Shown piece by piece: positions 11,504 to 23,147 of a DNA stretch of 64,000 bases. How positions within the stretch are numbered: position 1 is the stretch's first letter; each line of letters opens with the position of its first letter. This DNA comes from Plasmodium relictum. Taxonomy: Eukaryota; Apicomplexa; Aconoidasida; Haemosporida; Plasmodiidae. The stretch spans positions 620,001 to 684,000 of the forward strand of contig NC_041689.1 in assembly GCF_900005765.1 (NCBI RefSeq). Reading direction: 5' to 3'. Position numbers and translations under genes: made by a program. Below the pieces are notes generated by a model that saw nothing but the letters and a program-made list of their open reading frames with translations, was not told the DNA's origin and did not search any database.

Positions 11504-12501
11504 ATGTATAACTCTTGGTATGAAATAGTTCGATCCATTTCACCATATAACTGGGCATTATTAGGAATAGCCTTTTCATTATTTCTTTCAATTATTGGAG
11601 CAGCATGGTAAAGAAAAATAGAATGCAATAAAAAATAAAAATATTATTCTTTTGAATAAAGAAATAATAATACTATTACTATCATATTTATTTTAACTAT
11701 GTGTTATTATTTATTTATTATTTTTTTTTTTTTAATTTAGGGGAATATTTATTTGTGGTACAAGTATTATGGGGGCTTCAGTTAAATCCCCACGCATCAT
11801 CTCGAAAAATTTAATTTCCATTATTTTTTGTGAAGCATTAGGTAAATTTTTTCATTTGATAGAAAAAAAAAAAGAGAAAGAAAACAAAATAAAAATGAAT
11901 TATATTTTATTTGTTTCAGGTATGTATGGAGTTATTACAGCTGTCTTTTTACAAATAAAATTTGTTGGAATAAATAAAGAAGTCCATCCTCCTTTAGTTT
12001 TAATGAATGAAAAGGATCCATTAGTTATGAATACTATAGTAGGAGGATGGGCATTATTAGCTAGTGGTCTTACTGCAGGGCTATCTAATCTTGTTTCAGG
12101 GTATTTCTTAAAAATATATAAATAAAAATAATTATAAATATGAAAACATATATCATAGCACATGAACAAAAATAATTTTTTTTTCCATTTTTAATTTCAG
12201 TATTTCTGTAGGTATAACTGGAAGTACATGTGCTCTGGCAGATGCACAAAATTCTGATCTTTTTGTTAGAATGCTTATGGTTGAAATATGTGCTAGTGTT
12301 ATAGGTATGTTTTTTTTTCTTTTTTTTATAAAAGAAAAAGGAATAATAATAAATAATATATGAACATATGAAAAAGTAATGTGTATGTAAAATTATAAAG
12401 AAACAAATAACAACATTTAATTTATAATTTTTTTTTTTTTTTAAGGATTATATGGTTTAATTGTCGCCATTGTGTCTATTAGTGATGTTCAATTCACTTA
12501 A
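11504..12501 (+). CDS. V-type H+-ATPase 21-kDa proteolipid subunit c''
   Basis: Membrane-ring subunit of the Vo sector that carries protons across vacuolar and other acidic membranes. Five exons: 11504-11607, 11741-11841, 11920-12100, 12201-12304 and 12446-12501, giving 181 aa, the expected size. The joins rebuild the conserved helices: [44 protein letters not shown] and [16 protein letters not shown]66 (FCEALG) is the buried carboxylate expected to carry the proton, and E157 (MVEICAS) lies in the last conserved helix. Four hydrophobic helices are visible. Intron 2 (11842-11919) is 78 nt, a multiple of three, and has no in-frame stop, so a transcript that kept it would still be open. Confidence 0.95.
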
Positions 12502-13729
12502 ATTATATCCAGAGTATTCTGTTAATTTTATTTACTTTATATTTTTAAAATTGTTTTTGTTTTATACATCAAAAAATAATATATAAAAAAAAATTCTCTT
12601 CTTTGATGTATATGTTTTAAAATCATCTAATAGTCGCTAATTATTACATATGTTTGTAGAAGTTTTTTTAAGACTTTTTTTTTTTATTTAAGTTTTTAGT
12701 TTATTTTACTCTTTTTTTTATATATGTATTTTTATTTATTTATTTTTTTTTATAATATTTCCTTAATATATCCCTAATAACTTTCATTATTTTATAATTT
12801 TAAATATTATAGAAAGAATTTTAACAATATAAAATATCTCAACATTTTTAGATTTTTATTTTTTTATTTATATTAAAAATAGAAAATATAATATGAAGTT
12901 TTTCTTTTTTATATGTTGCATTACTTTTAATTGTTCATTAAAATAGAAAAAAGGCTATAAAAAAATTTTAATCTTACAATTTTTTTTTAAATTGTAAAAA
13001 AATTTTATTTATATTTCAACATCATGAAATAAAAAAAAAAAAAAAAAAATCTAAATAAATAATAAATTCTTTAAAAATAAATGATTGAAAAATATACTGT
13101 ATCATTTAAATATTAAAAAAGAATAATTCACGAAATTTATATCCTTGTTCATTATTATAGTTTTAAAAGAGAAAAAACTTTCATGCTTAAATTTTTTTTT
13201 TTTTCTTAAAGGAAAAATAAATAAAAGAATAATTAAAGTAAATAATTGTATCATAAATAATGAAAAAAAAAAAAATGATAAATATAAAATAAAAAAAACA
13301 TATCTGAAAATTATATATAGAACTTTTCAAATTTTATGAAATCTTTAAAATATATTAAAATCTTATTTCTTTTTTATGTGCTTATATATATATATCTATA
13401 AAATTATTATCTTTCGTTTATATTCTTAAAATTTAATAAATATATATATATACATTTTTTTTTTTTAATATTTAATTCATCATTTTAATTTAAACTATAA
13501 AATTATTTTAAATCAATACATTATAGTTTGAGTTATTCAAAGAATTTATATATGTTTTATTACAAAAAAGAAAAAAAAAAATATTTTAATCATTAAAACA
13601 TTTTGAGTACGGGTATCATTTACAAGAATAATTCTATTATCTTTGATTTTTTTTATTTTATAAATATAACTCTTATTGGAAATCAATTTTGTTTATAGAT
13701 AATTTTTTTTAGAAAACAATTATAAAGAA
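12502..13729. other. intergenic
   Basis: Same-strand spacer between V-ATPase c'' and SPB1. AT-rich with long A and T runs. A 64-codon frame at 13145-13339 is Lys/Ile/Asn-rich and not credible. The SPB1 promoter should lie in the last few hundred bases. Confidence 0.5.
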
Positions 13730-16700
13730 ATGGGTAAAAAAAAAAAAGTTGGAAAAGAGAGAATAGATAAGTATTATAAATTAGCAAAAACAGCTGGATA
13801 TAGAGCTAGATCAGCTTTTAAATTAATTCAAATAGCACAAAAATATAACATTTTCAAAGATGCAAAAATACTAATAGATTTATGTGCAGCACCAGGAGGG
13901 TGGCTGCAAGTAGCTTATAAAAACATGAATAAAAGTAGTACAATAATAGGAGTTGACTTAGTACCAATTAGAAAAATTGATGATAATGTAATAACTATAA
14001 AAAGTGACATTACAACTGGTGATTGCATTAAAAAAATAAAAAATATTATACAAAATGAAAAAGCAGATGTAATTTTAAATGATGGTGCACCCAATGTAGG
14101 TACTACTTATTCATATGATAGTTACAATCAGAATATTTTAGTTCTTAATAGTATTAAAATAGCTCATCTTTTTTTAAAAAAAAGAGGAATATTTATTACT
14201 AAAGTTTTTAGAAATGAAGAATATATTTCATTAATATGGGTTCTAGAAAAATTATTTGCTGAAGTAAAGCACATAAAACCAAGAAGTAGTAGAGAAATAT
14301 CATCAGAAATCTATTTAATTGCTCTTAATTTTTTAAATAATAAAGTAGACAAAAAATTATTTGATTATACATATGTTTTTAGTGATGAATTCAAAAAGAA
14401 TTCAAATGAACTAAATTCACTTCACAAAAACGATACTAATATTAATGATAATAGCGATGAAGAAGAATCAAAAAAAAAATTAAAAAAAAAAAAAGGTCTT
14501 TCTACTATTCTGAAGCAAAAGAAGAAAAAAAATAGGCAAGGATATGATGTTGGAGACGACTACAGAGTTACAGATATATGCGATTTTATTAATAGTGATA
14601 ATTATATTGATTTACTTATAAAAAATAATAAATTTACATTTGATAAAAATTATAATGATTCCTCTGATTCCCTAATAAAAACTACGTATAACTGTATCTA
14701 TTCAAATAAAGAAACCAAAGAAGAAATACTTCATTTATGTAAAGATTTAAAGATATTAGGAAAATCAGATTTATTTCATCTCATCAAATGGAGATATAAA
14801 ATTAAGAAAAGTATCAGTAGAATTTTAGATAAAAAAAATGAAAATTCAGAAAAAGAAAAAAAAGAGAGTGAAGAAGATGAGAAAGATGAACAGTATCAAG
14901 AAGAGGAAAAAAAAAAAGATAATGTAAAGCTAAATGCAAGAAGTTCATCAGAAGACGAATTAAGTAATTCTTCGGATAATTCATCCGAAGTAAATGAAAT
15001 AAACGAATTTTCTAGTTATATTAAAAAAAAGGAAGAAAAAAAAAAAAAAAAAAAGGAGAAAAAATTAAAAAAAGAACAAGAAAAAAAAAGAAAAATAAAT
15101 CAAACCCTTAAAATTGATTATGATGAAAATGAAATACATTTTAATAAAGATTTGTTGAAATTATTAAATAAACAAAAATTTGAGGATCATCTACAAATTT
15201 TAAACAATAATAATGACGATGAAAAATTAGAAATTTATGAAGATAAATCTGAAATCAGTGAAGAAAATGATTTATCAGATAAAAATGGGGAAACCAATCA
15301 CTTAAAAAAATCAAACAATTCTAAGTTAGATAAATTAGAATATCTTGTTAACTTAGACTACGAAAAACAAAAAATGAAAGAAAAGAAATTACAGGAAGAG
15401 AAAAAAACAGATAAAATGACTAGAAGAAAAAGAGCAATGGACTACAAAAATGAAGAATTAATGAAAATTCAAAAAATAATGGAATTAAAAAATGAAGAAT
15501 TGTTAATGAAAAAAAAATTAGATGATTATTTTAGTGATGAAGAATCAAGTGATGATAATGATTCAACAAAAAAAAGTGAGTCTGATGATTATGACGATGA
15601 AACTTATAAAAATGGAAATTATGAAAAAGACGATTATCAAAATAGTGAATTATTAAAAGAGAATTTACATATACATAATATAGTTAATAAAATAATACGA
15701 TTAAGAAAAGATGTTAAAAAAAGAGAAGAAGAAAATTCGAATATGAGTCGTTTTTTTGATCAGAAAATATTTTCGAATATATTCGATCAATTAGATAATG
15801 AAACAAATGAAGATAAAAACAATGTATTTGAAAAAAATAGTACTTTAAGAAAAGAAAGTGTAATGGATAAGAAATATTGCAATAATGATATTAATGATGA
15901 TAAATTAAGTGAAGAATTAAATGAAAATATAAAAGAAATAGATGACAGTCAATTACCTAAAATTCCATTGCCAGAAAAGCTAGCTAAAAAAGAAAAAAAA
16001 AGAAAATTAAAAGAAAAATATGGAAATAATGAAGTAAAAATGAAAAACTCTAGTTTTTCTATTGTCAAAACCAATGAAAATACACAAAATATAAATAATT
16101 ATTTTTCAAATTTAGTTAAAGACGAGGATGAATTAGCATTTATAAGATGTATAGGAGAAAAATTAATTCATAAAAAAAGCAGAATGGATTTAATAGACGA
16201 TTCATTTAATAGAAATTCTTATTTAGAAGATGAAGATACGTTACCTGATTGGTTTGTAGAAGAAGAAAAAAAGTTTAGAAAACCTGTTATTCCTATTGAT
16301 AAAAAAATATTAGATCAATACAAAAGTAAGATCAATAAAATAACTAGAATGCCTATTAAAAAGGTTATTGAAGCCAAAATGAGAAATAAAAAAAGAGAAA
16401 TAGCTAAAATGAAAAAACTCGAAGCGAAAATAGGAAAAATAGAAAAAAATGAGGATGATCCTTTCCTACAGCAAAAAGCCATAACTAATTTATTAAAGAA
16501 AAACAAATCAGGTACATATATATATATATATATATGCATTTTACATGAAATAAAAAATGAAAATTTTTTTTTTTATTAATTCTTTTATGATGTATATATA
16601 TTGTTCTATAAATTTAATAATATTTCTTTTAGATTACTGTATATATATACATGAATTTTTTACATTATTGAGAATTTATTTTTCTGAATTTATGCAATAT

Positions 16701-16984
16701 AATATATTTTTATAATTTCATATGATAAAAAATATGTATACCCATAATTTTTTTTTTTTTTTTAAGACAAAAAAAGAGAAAAATCTTACATTGTTTGTAC
16801 TGGAAAAGGATCTAAAATAGCCAACAAAAAGAAAAAGAAAGGTGGTAAAAGTGTGGTAAAGTATGTTGATAAGAGATTGAAAAAAGATAAGAGGGCTAAA
16901 AAAAGAATAGAAAAAAAGAAAAAAAATGTATCAAGAGCTAAATATTCTAAATCGAAACCATTTAAATTTAGAAGAAAAAATTAA
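13730..16984 (+). CDS. SPB1: SPB1/FTSJ3 pre-rRNA 2'-O-methyltransferase
   Basis: Nucleolar AdoMet-dependent RNA 2'-O-methyltransferase acting on large-subunit rRNA and late pre-60S particles. Two exons, 13730-16511 and 16767-16984, 999 aa. The second exon supplies the basic tail (VKYVDKRLKKDKRAKKR) that ends the family. N-terminal FtsJ domain: AdoMet loop DLCAAPGGW (50-58) and the K31-D118-K158-E193 tetrad (SAFK, NDGAP, FITK, SSEI). A long charged middle (about 240-790) with acidic Ser/Asp clusters corresponds to the DUF3381 region and linkers. The C-terminal Spb1 domain includes LPDWFVEEEKKFRKP. The first exon stays open past the splice site into a (TA)n tract; the intended donor is GTACAT at 16512, because splicing there restores conserved sequence. 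Confidence 0.95.
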
Positions 16985-17802
16985 AAATTATATATATATA
17001 TATATTTTATTAAAAATATTAATTTCTACATTATTTATATCTGTGTTTTTTATATATTTTTATTTTATTTTTGTATCACACAATTTAAAAATTTTTTTTT
17101 TTTTTTTTGTTTATGTCATAATTCTACTTAATTATTTTATGTTTTAATTTTATTTTGAATTAGCATAAAAAAAAAAAAAAAAATTTCTTTTAATTTAAAT
17201 TATGATATTTATGAATAAACTTTTATTATGAGTTCAGAAAAAAAAAAAAAAAAAACTAGCATTTTGTTGTTTTTATTTTGATATTTAAATATTTATGAAA
17301 TTTGCGCATTTAAATAGTTGTAATATAATGTGTCAACTCAAATTAATGTATTTTTTTTAATTTTTAAACTCTCAAGAAAAGAAAAATTTAACAAATACAT
17401 AGAAAAAAAGCTTATATAAAATATCAAGTATATATGTATTATATTTCCATGTAAAAAAACACATGCGCAATTGCACACACAAAATAATAAGAAACAAATA
17501 TATTTTATTTGAATGCTCATTTTAGGTGATTATTAACATATTTGAATTAATATGCATATACATATAAAATGAAAAAAGAAAATTGAAGTAATAATGTTAT
17601 ATATCTTTGAAAAAAATGGTAATAATATAAAAAGCAAAAATATTGCAATGGTATTATAAAAGAATTTTAGAATATTTAAATGTATTACAGATATTATAAG
17701 TATACGCATTTTTTACTCTTTTTTGCAATTTAGTCATTATTTTAGAAAAAAAAAAAAAAAATTATAAATATTCAGTTAAAAATATACAATATACGGTTAA
17801 TA
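16985..17802. other. intergenic
   Basis: AT-rich spacer between SPB1 and the SAC phosphatase, both on the plus strand. A slightly C/G-richer patch (17450-17485) includes ATGCGCAATTGCAC. A 73-codon (+) and a 60-codon (-) frame are hydrophobic simple sequence and are rejected as genes. Confidence 0.5.
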
Positions 17803-20121
17803 ATGGATAATCGCTCTTCCATTGCTTTAAAGAATTATTATTTAGAATCTCATAGAAAATACTTAAGTATAGTGAATATTGAAGATAATGTAAAAAATAT
17901 CTTAAAGATCAAATATACCGAAGATATAAATATAATTAGAGAAAAGGAATATATAAATGATAATTATGTAATAGAAAATAATAATAAAAATAAATTTCTG
18001 TTTCATGGATGTTTAGGCATAATAAAAGCAGAAGATATAAATTTTTTGGTAATAGTTTCTGAGGCAGAAGTAGTATGTTATTTATTTAATCGTGCAGTAT
18101 ATAGAATTAATAAATTTTCCTTTGTCCAATTGAACGATAATAATTTGAGTAGGAATCCTAATGAGAATTATGAATATGAGATATATTGCTTAGGGACTAA
18201 TGGGAATTTAACCCAAGTAAATAATAATACAAAAAAAGAAAATAGAAAATTTTTTTGTAATAAAAAAAAAAAGCAGAGACCGAACTATTTGGATAATATT
18301 TTTGAATCCCAAAATGTTTTTTTTGATAGATGTATTTTAAAGTATAATATATTTAATTATTATGATGCTTATATTCATAAATTTAAAAATAGCACATTAA
18401 AAAAAGATATATTAAAAACAATAATATATTTTTTACATGCTTTTAATAAAGGCCCATTTTATTTTTCATATTATTATAATTTAACTATTTCTCTTCAAAA
18501 TCATTACATAAATGAATCAAAGAAAATAAAGGAAATGAATAAAGAGCATTCTCATATATATAATTCTGAGGAGAATTGCAATATTTCTATTAAAAATTCC
18601 ATGAACTATTTTAATGATTTCAAAAAATTAAAATTTTCAGAAATTAATAAAGAATATACATGGAATTGGAAACTATTAGATAAATTTGCTGAAATAGATG
18701 CATCTGACTTTGTTTTATTTTTGATTCATGGATATGTTGACTCAAAAGTGTTACATGTATATAATAATAAAATTATTTTATATTTAATATCAAGAAAAAA
18801 TAGAAACAGAAGCGGTGTAAGGTTTTGGTGTAGAGGAGGAAATAAAAAAGGAGATGTAGCTAATTTCGTTGAAACAGAACAAATAGTTATTTGCAAAGAC
18901 TCAAAAAAACTAAACGTTTTTAGTTATTTATTAATTAGAGGATCAATACCTGTCTTATGGAAACAGCAACCAACTTTAAGGATAAGACCAAGAATACATA
19001 TATGTTCAGATATGAATGAAAATATTAATATTTTAAAATTACATATGGAAAAATTAAAAAATACTTATGGAAAAATTTCTATTACCAATTTAATAAATAA
19101 AAAATTTGGTGAAAAATACTTAGGAGAATGCTTTGAAATATGTTTAAAAAAATGTAATGTAGAACATAACTTTACTTGGTTTGATTTTCATAGAGAATTT
19201 AAAAAATTAAATTTTGAAACATTACAGAAATCATTAAAAACAGTAGTAAATGATTTAAATAACTTTTCATATTTTTCTTTTTCTATACCTAATACTCTTA
19301 ATAATCTAGAACATGAGCACTTTTCATGGGAAAATGTAAACGTTCATAGTTTTCAAAAAGGAATATTTCGAGTAAATTGTATTGATTGCTTAGATAGAAC
19401 AAATGTTTTTCAAAGCTTTTTAGCGAAATACGTTTTATTTTTACAATTAAAAAGTATAAATATAAAATTAGAGCAAAATAACAAGTTTCCTTATTATTTC
19501 TTTAAAAATGCATATGATGAAATATTATATCGTAAAATATGGATAAATAATGCTAATGCTATAAGCAAAATATACAGTGGAGCTGGCGCTTTAAAAAATG
19601 ATATAACACAAAATGGTAAGAGAACAGTTAGTGGTTTGCTTCAAGATTTATATTATATTATACTAAGATATATAAATAACAATTTCTTGGATGGTTATAA
19701 TAACGATTGTATAAATATAGCTACCAACGAAAATTTAAAATATGCACATATTTTTAATATTCACAAAGGAAATTATAATCAGTTAATAAAAGTATTATTA
19801 GAATTTATTATTATTTTTTCTGCATCTATATGTACTAAGCCAATGCAGGAATTGCTAAAAAGAGTTTATTTTTTTTCACATAATTTTATTATTAACTCTT
19901 TTTCTCATTGTGCTAATTATATTTTTTTTTTTATAAGGAAAAATTTTCATTTATTTTTGTTTCCGTTAAATCAAACAAAATATTTCAATTTTATTTCTAT
20001 CTTAGCAAAAACATCAGGTGTTATGTCTATTTCTTTTTTAATTTTCCTTCTTTTTTGTATTTATGTTTTCTTTCAAAAAAAAAGAGTTCTGTCATCACCA
20101 CAATTAGACACTAATATTTGA
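17803..20121 (+). CDS. SAC-domain phosphoinositide phosphatase (Sac1-like)
   Basis: Single exon, 772 aa. SAC phosphatases remove phosphate from PI4P and related lipids, mainly at ER and Golgi. The motif RVNCIDCLDRTNVFQ is intact: the CX5R(T) active site has C526 as nucleophile and R532 as phosphate-binding Arg. Upstream SAC blocks are present: HGYVDSKVL, SRRNRNRSGVRFW-type sequence (SRKNRNRSGVRFWCRG), ANFVETEQIV, and IRGSIPVLWKQQP. After the catalytic loop come FKNAYDEILY and YSGAGALKNDITQNGKRT (IYSGTGALKTDFTR.GKRT in the family). A hydrophobic C-terminal segment (about 730-755) is followed by a short basic tail, giving a tail anchor as in Sac1, which has two such helices. Length is above Sac1 (about 600 aa) because of Asn/Lys inserts near 130-290. 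Confidence 0.93.
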   Translation: MDNRSSIALKNYYLESHRKYLSIVNIEDNVKNILKIKYTEDINIIREKEYINDNYVIENNNKNKFLFHGCLGIIKAEDINFLVIVSEAEVVCYLFNRAVYRINKFSFVQLNDNNLSRNPNENYEYEIYCLGTNGNLTQVNNNTKKENRKFFCNKKKKQRPNYLDNIFESQNVFFDRCILKYNIFNYYDAYIHKFKNSTLKKDILKTIIYFLHAFNKGPFYFSYYYNLTISLQNHYINESKKIKEMNKEHSHIYNSEENCNISIKNSMNYFNDFKKLKFSEINKEYTWNWKLLDKFAEIDASDFVLFLIHGYVDSKVLHVYNNKIILYLISRKNRNRSGVRFWCRGGNKKGDVANFVETEQIVICKDSKKLNVFSYLLIRGSIPVLWKQQPTLRIRPRIHICSDMNENINILKLHMEKLKNTYGKISITNLINKKFGEKYLGECFEICLKKCNVEHNFTWFDFHREFKKLNFETLQKSLKTVVNDLNNFSYFSFSIPNTLNNLEHEHFSWENVNVHSFQKGIFRVNCIDCLDRTNVFQSFLAKYVLFLQLKSINIKLEQNNKFPYYFFKNAYDEILYRKIWINNANAISKIYSGAGALKNDITQNGKRTVSGLLQDLYYIILRYINNNFLDGYNNDCINIATNENLKYAHIFNIHKGNYNQLIKVLLEFIIIFSASICTKPMQELLKRVYFFSHNFIINSFSHCANYIFFFIRKNFHLFLFPLNQTKYFNFISILAKTSGVMSISFLIFLLFCIYVFFQKKRVLSSPQLDTNI

Positions 20122-21101
20122 AAGAAAAAAACTTGAAACAATTCATTATTTTACAAATTTTAAGTTGAAGAAATTTTATATAGGATTTTTATTTGGGATA
20201 AAATAAAATAATTATTATTTTTATCTTTCTAGAAAAACTATAAAGTTTCTATTTTTATTAATGCATATATATTTATTCGTTTATTCTGTTTTATTGATAT
20301 TACTTTATTTGATAAACTTTAAAAATATTTAAACTGTAGTGTTTTTTTATATTTTAATATATAATATATAAAGCTACATTAATCATTTTAGTAAAATACA
20401 TTTTTTCATAAAAAAAAAAATATTTCCTTGGAATTTTACATAATAGTTAATTTTTTTTTTTTATTAAATTCAAATAATATCTTATATAAAATTTAAAGAA
20501 TAATAAAAAAAAATAGTAAAATAGTTTTATATTTTTTTCTGAAAAAGGTATATATAGATATAGCTCATCTATATAATGCTTCTTTTATTTTATTAATTCT
20601 ATTTTTTTTTTTTTTTTGTTAATTTTTACGTATTAAAAAAATATGTTATTGATACAATTTTTAATTAATTTGAGTTTTTATTTGTGTATATTTATAGTTA
20701 CTATCATTGTCATTTAATCTTTTTCTTTTTTTTTGAATTTTTTACATCTTTATATTTTTTTTCTGCTTTGTCAAAATATAATATATATGTTTTTAATGTA
20801 TTCTTACAATTTTTTTATTATTCTTAGATTTCTTTAATAACTTGCATTTTATTTTATTTCATTTTTTATTCTATATTTAATAACAAGTAAAGTTTGATCT
20901 ATATTAAAAAAATTAGGAAAAAAAAAAAAAAAAATATGCATATAGTTTATCATTAATTTGAATTGATTTTTAAGATTTTTTTTTTTTTTAGTTTTTATAA
21001 TTTAATTTTTACATCAAAATTTTTTTGCAACATAAAATTTAAAATACAATAAAAATATGAAGTAAAAAGTATATATTAAATGCTCTTTGCAATTACATAA
21101 A
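20122..21101. other. intergenic with a 9-bp hairpin
   Basis: AT-rich spacer between same-strand genes. TATATAGAT (20551-20559) and ATCTATATA (20567-20575) form a perfect stem around ATAGCTC, about 430 nt past the SAC stop. Plus-strand T bias increases from about 20,580 to 20,870, ahead of the next gene. Confidence 0.5.
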
Positions 21102-22001
21102 ATGAAAAACATAAAACATAAGCATAATTTAAATAAAAATTATAATCATAGCAATGATATTAGTAATTTACATCTAGAAAATATAAATCTACAGTTTTTA
21201 AAAAAAAATAATACAAAAAAACTAATAAAAGAAAACTTTTATGAAGTAACAAACAAAAATAATAAATACAAGAATTATATAAATAAGGAAATTAATAGAA
21301 ATACCAATATTAAATTGAATAATAAAAATTATATGACAAAAAAAAATGATTTATCATTCAATACAAGCAGTACAACAAATGTAAACAATTATTTTTATAA
21401 GGATATTCATGTTCCTTGCTGCAGTTATAAAAGGAATCAAAATTACGAAAAAAGAGAATGCTTCACTAAATATGAAAACTCTGAAAATCAAGAAAAGAAT
21501 GATTTAGAAAATGAAGAAATTGATTTTAAGAGCACTTCAATTTACAAACCTATAAATAATGAAAATTTTCAGTTAAAAAAAAATTATATTAATAATTCAG
21601 ACAGAAATAATGAATTTAATGATAATTCTGAAGATTCTATAGATGATATTCTTTTGGATATTCATACAAAAAATGAAATTCAGAAAAACCAAGTTAATTT
21701 GAATAATAATATTGATAAAAATAATAATGCGGTAAGTGAAAAGTTTCAAACTCATGAAAGTAATGATAAGCAACTTTTATTAGATCATATAAAAAGATTA
21801 GAATATCAGAATAATATATTTCTTAATAACCTTCTAAATATGTATTATGTATGTGTTGACTATATGAAAATGCAAGATGAAAAAATTAAAAAGAAAGAAG
21901 AAATAATTCTTTTTCAAAATAAAATTATAAATAATTTAAAAAAAAAAGAAAAATTAGATAGTACAAATGTATGCAACAGTTTAGATTATAACTACAAATA
22001 A
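21102..22001 (+). CDS. conserved-type Plasmodium protein, unknown function
   Basis: 299 aa from the first ATG (21102); the open frame extends five codons further upstream without an ATG. I do not recognise the family. Residues 1-215 are Asn/Lys-rich with a small Cys pair (PCCSYKR) near 105. Residues about 222-285 form a predicted coiled coil (KQLLLDHIKRLEYQNNIFL, then a KMQDEKIKKKEEIILFQNK segment) with leucines spaced like heptads. No signal peptide or membrane segment. It lies on the same strand as the next gene at 23148, but the 1.1-kb gap argues against a shared transcript. It could be a cytoskeletal or scaffold protein, but nothing in the sequence proves it. Confidence 0.65.
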   Translation: MKNIKHKHNLNKNYNHSNDISNLHLENINLQFLKKNNTKKLIKENFYEVTNKNNKYKNYINKEINRNTNIKLNNKNYMTKKNDLSFNTSSTTNVNNYFYKDIHVPCCSYKRNQNYEKRECFTKYENSENQEKNDLENEEIDFKSTSIYKPINNENFQLKKNYINNSDRNNEFNDNSEDSIDDILLDIHTKNEIQKNQVNLNNNIDKNNNAVSEKFQTHESNDKQLLLDHIKRLEYQNNIFLNNLLNMYYVCVDYMKMQDEKIKKKEEIILFQNKIINNLKKKEKLDSTNVCNSLDYNYK

Positions 22002-22137
22002 TTTTAAATAATAATAATTATAAATTTGTTACATATAAAATAATAATTGCAATAAACATATGCCTTCTTAAATAAAATATACTTTTTAATAATTATTAAT
22101 GTTCATATTTAATTTATTTTTAATTTGTATTTAATAG

Positions 22138-22215
22138 AAGTATGAAACTTCATACTTATTTAAGAAAGAAAAAAAAGTGAAATCCACAAAGTTACATTTA
22201 TGTAGAGATTTTCAT
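22138..22215. other. two adjacent stem-loops, candidate structured RNA
   Basis: AAGTATGAA (22138-22146) pairs with TTCATACTT (22149-22157) across a 2-nt loop. Then TGAAATC (22178-22184) can pair with GATTTTCA (22207-22214) with one bulge, enclosing ACATTTATGT (22194-22203). The 40-nt patch 22177-22220 is richer in G and C than its surroundings. No snoRNA boxes are recognisable, so the identity is open. Confidence 0.3.
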
Positions 22216-22349
22216 CCCATAGATTTTTTTTTTTTTTTATACCATTATTCCTTCTTTTAAAAAAAATTTTATTTTTTATTTTTATAATAATAAAAAAAAA
22301 AAAAATACAATTTTTTTTATAACGAGATTAGTTGAGAGAATAATAAGGC

Positions 22350-22378
22350 ACACACACACACACAAAAAAAAAAAAAAA

Positions 22379-22413
<35 letters not shown>

Positions 22414-22416
22414 AAT
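22350..22416. repeat. (AC)n and (AAAT)n microsatellites
   Basis: About six AC units, an A run, then about nine AAAT units, immediately followed by more A/T simple sequence. Such tracts mutate by slippage, and the assembly length here may vary. Confidence 0.9.
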
Positions 22417-23147
22417 AAATTAAAATAGTAAAATAAAAAATAGCTAATTTTTATTTAATACACTAGCATATTATATTATTATTATTTAATACAAATATTT
22501 GTTTTTTAATTCTTTTTATTTTTCTTTTTTTTAAGACTTATCTTTTATTTGAAATATTTTTATAATTATCTTATTCATATATAAATGCAGATACTGATAT
22601 TGTTTCGTAATTTATTATTACAATTATGATTTTTGTTTTTTTATTATTTTGTTATTCTAATATTCTATAATTTTTCTATTCTGTCATTTTATTTTATTTT
22701 ATTTTTTTTGTATTTTTTTATCTAAACTTTTTATAGATTTTTCCTATTTATTCTCTTTTAGATTTTTTTTTTTTTTTTTTATAGTTATAATTCATTATTA
22801 CTAATGTTATACAACTTTCATATATTAATTTGAACTCTATTCTTTTTCTTTTACCGTCTTTGTTTTATTCTATGTTTTTCTTATATGCGTATGTTATTTC
22901 ACTAGTAAGTACTATTATACATTAAAATTTATTCATAAAAACTTCATTTTTCCTGTTTATTATATATTTCATTCTTATTACTTTTTTTATGTCCTTTTTT
23001 TATTTTATTATATATTCTAAAAAAAAAAGGAAATCCCATAAGCAATTAATGAAAAAGGTTGTTTAAAAAAAAAAAAAAAAACATTAATTAAATAATAGAA
23101 ATAATTTATATATTAAGAAGAAAAAAAAAGAGTTTATATGCAAAAAT

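Larger units (their letters stand above)
22002..23147. other. intergenic with hairpins and microsatellites
   Basis: Contains a perfect 9-bp hairpin (22138-22157), a second possible stem-loop (22177-22215), (AC)n and (AAAT)n microsatellites (22350-22415) and a T-biased stretch (22,500-23,020) ahead of the next gene. The tri- and tetranucleotide content precludes coding. Confidence 0.55.

Noticed and set aside
13145-13339. 64-codon open frame upstream of SPB1
   Set aside because: Lys/Asn/Ile simple sequence with no ATG start and no conserved pattern.
17338-17520. Minus-strand 60-codon frame with Cys residues
   Set aside because: Hydrophobic run arising from AT-rich spacer; no partner exon and no family similarity.
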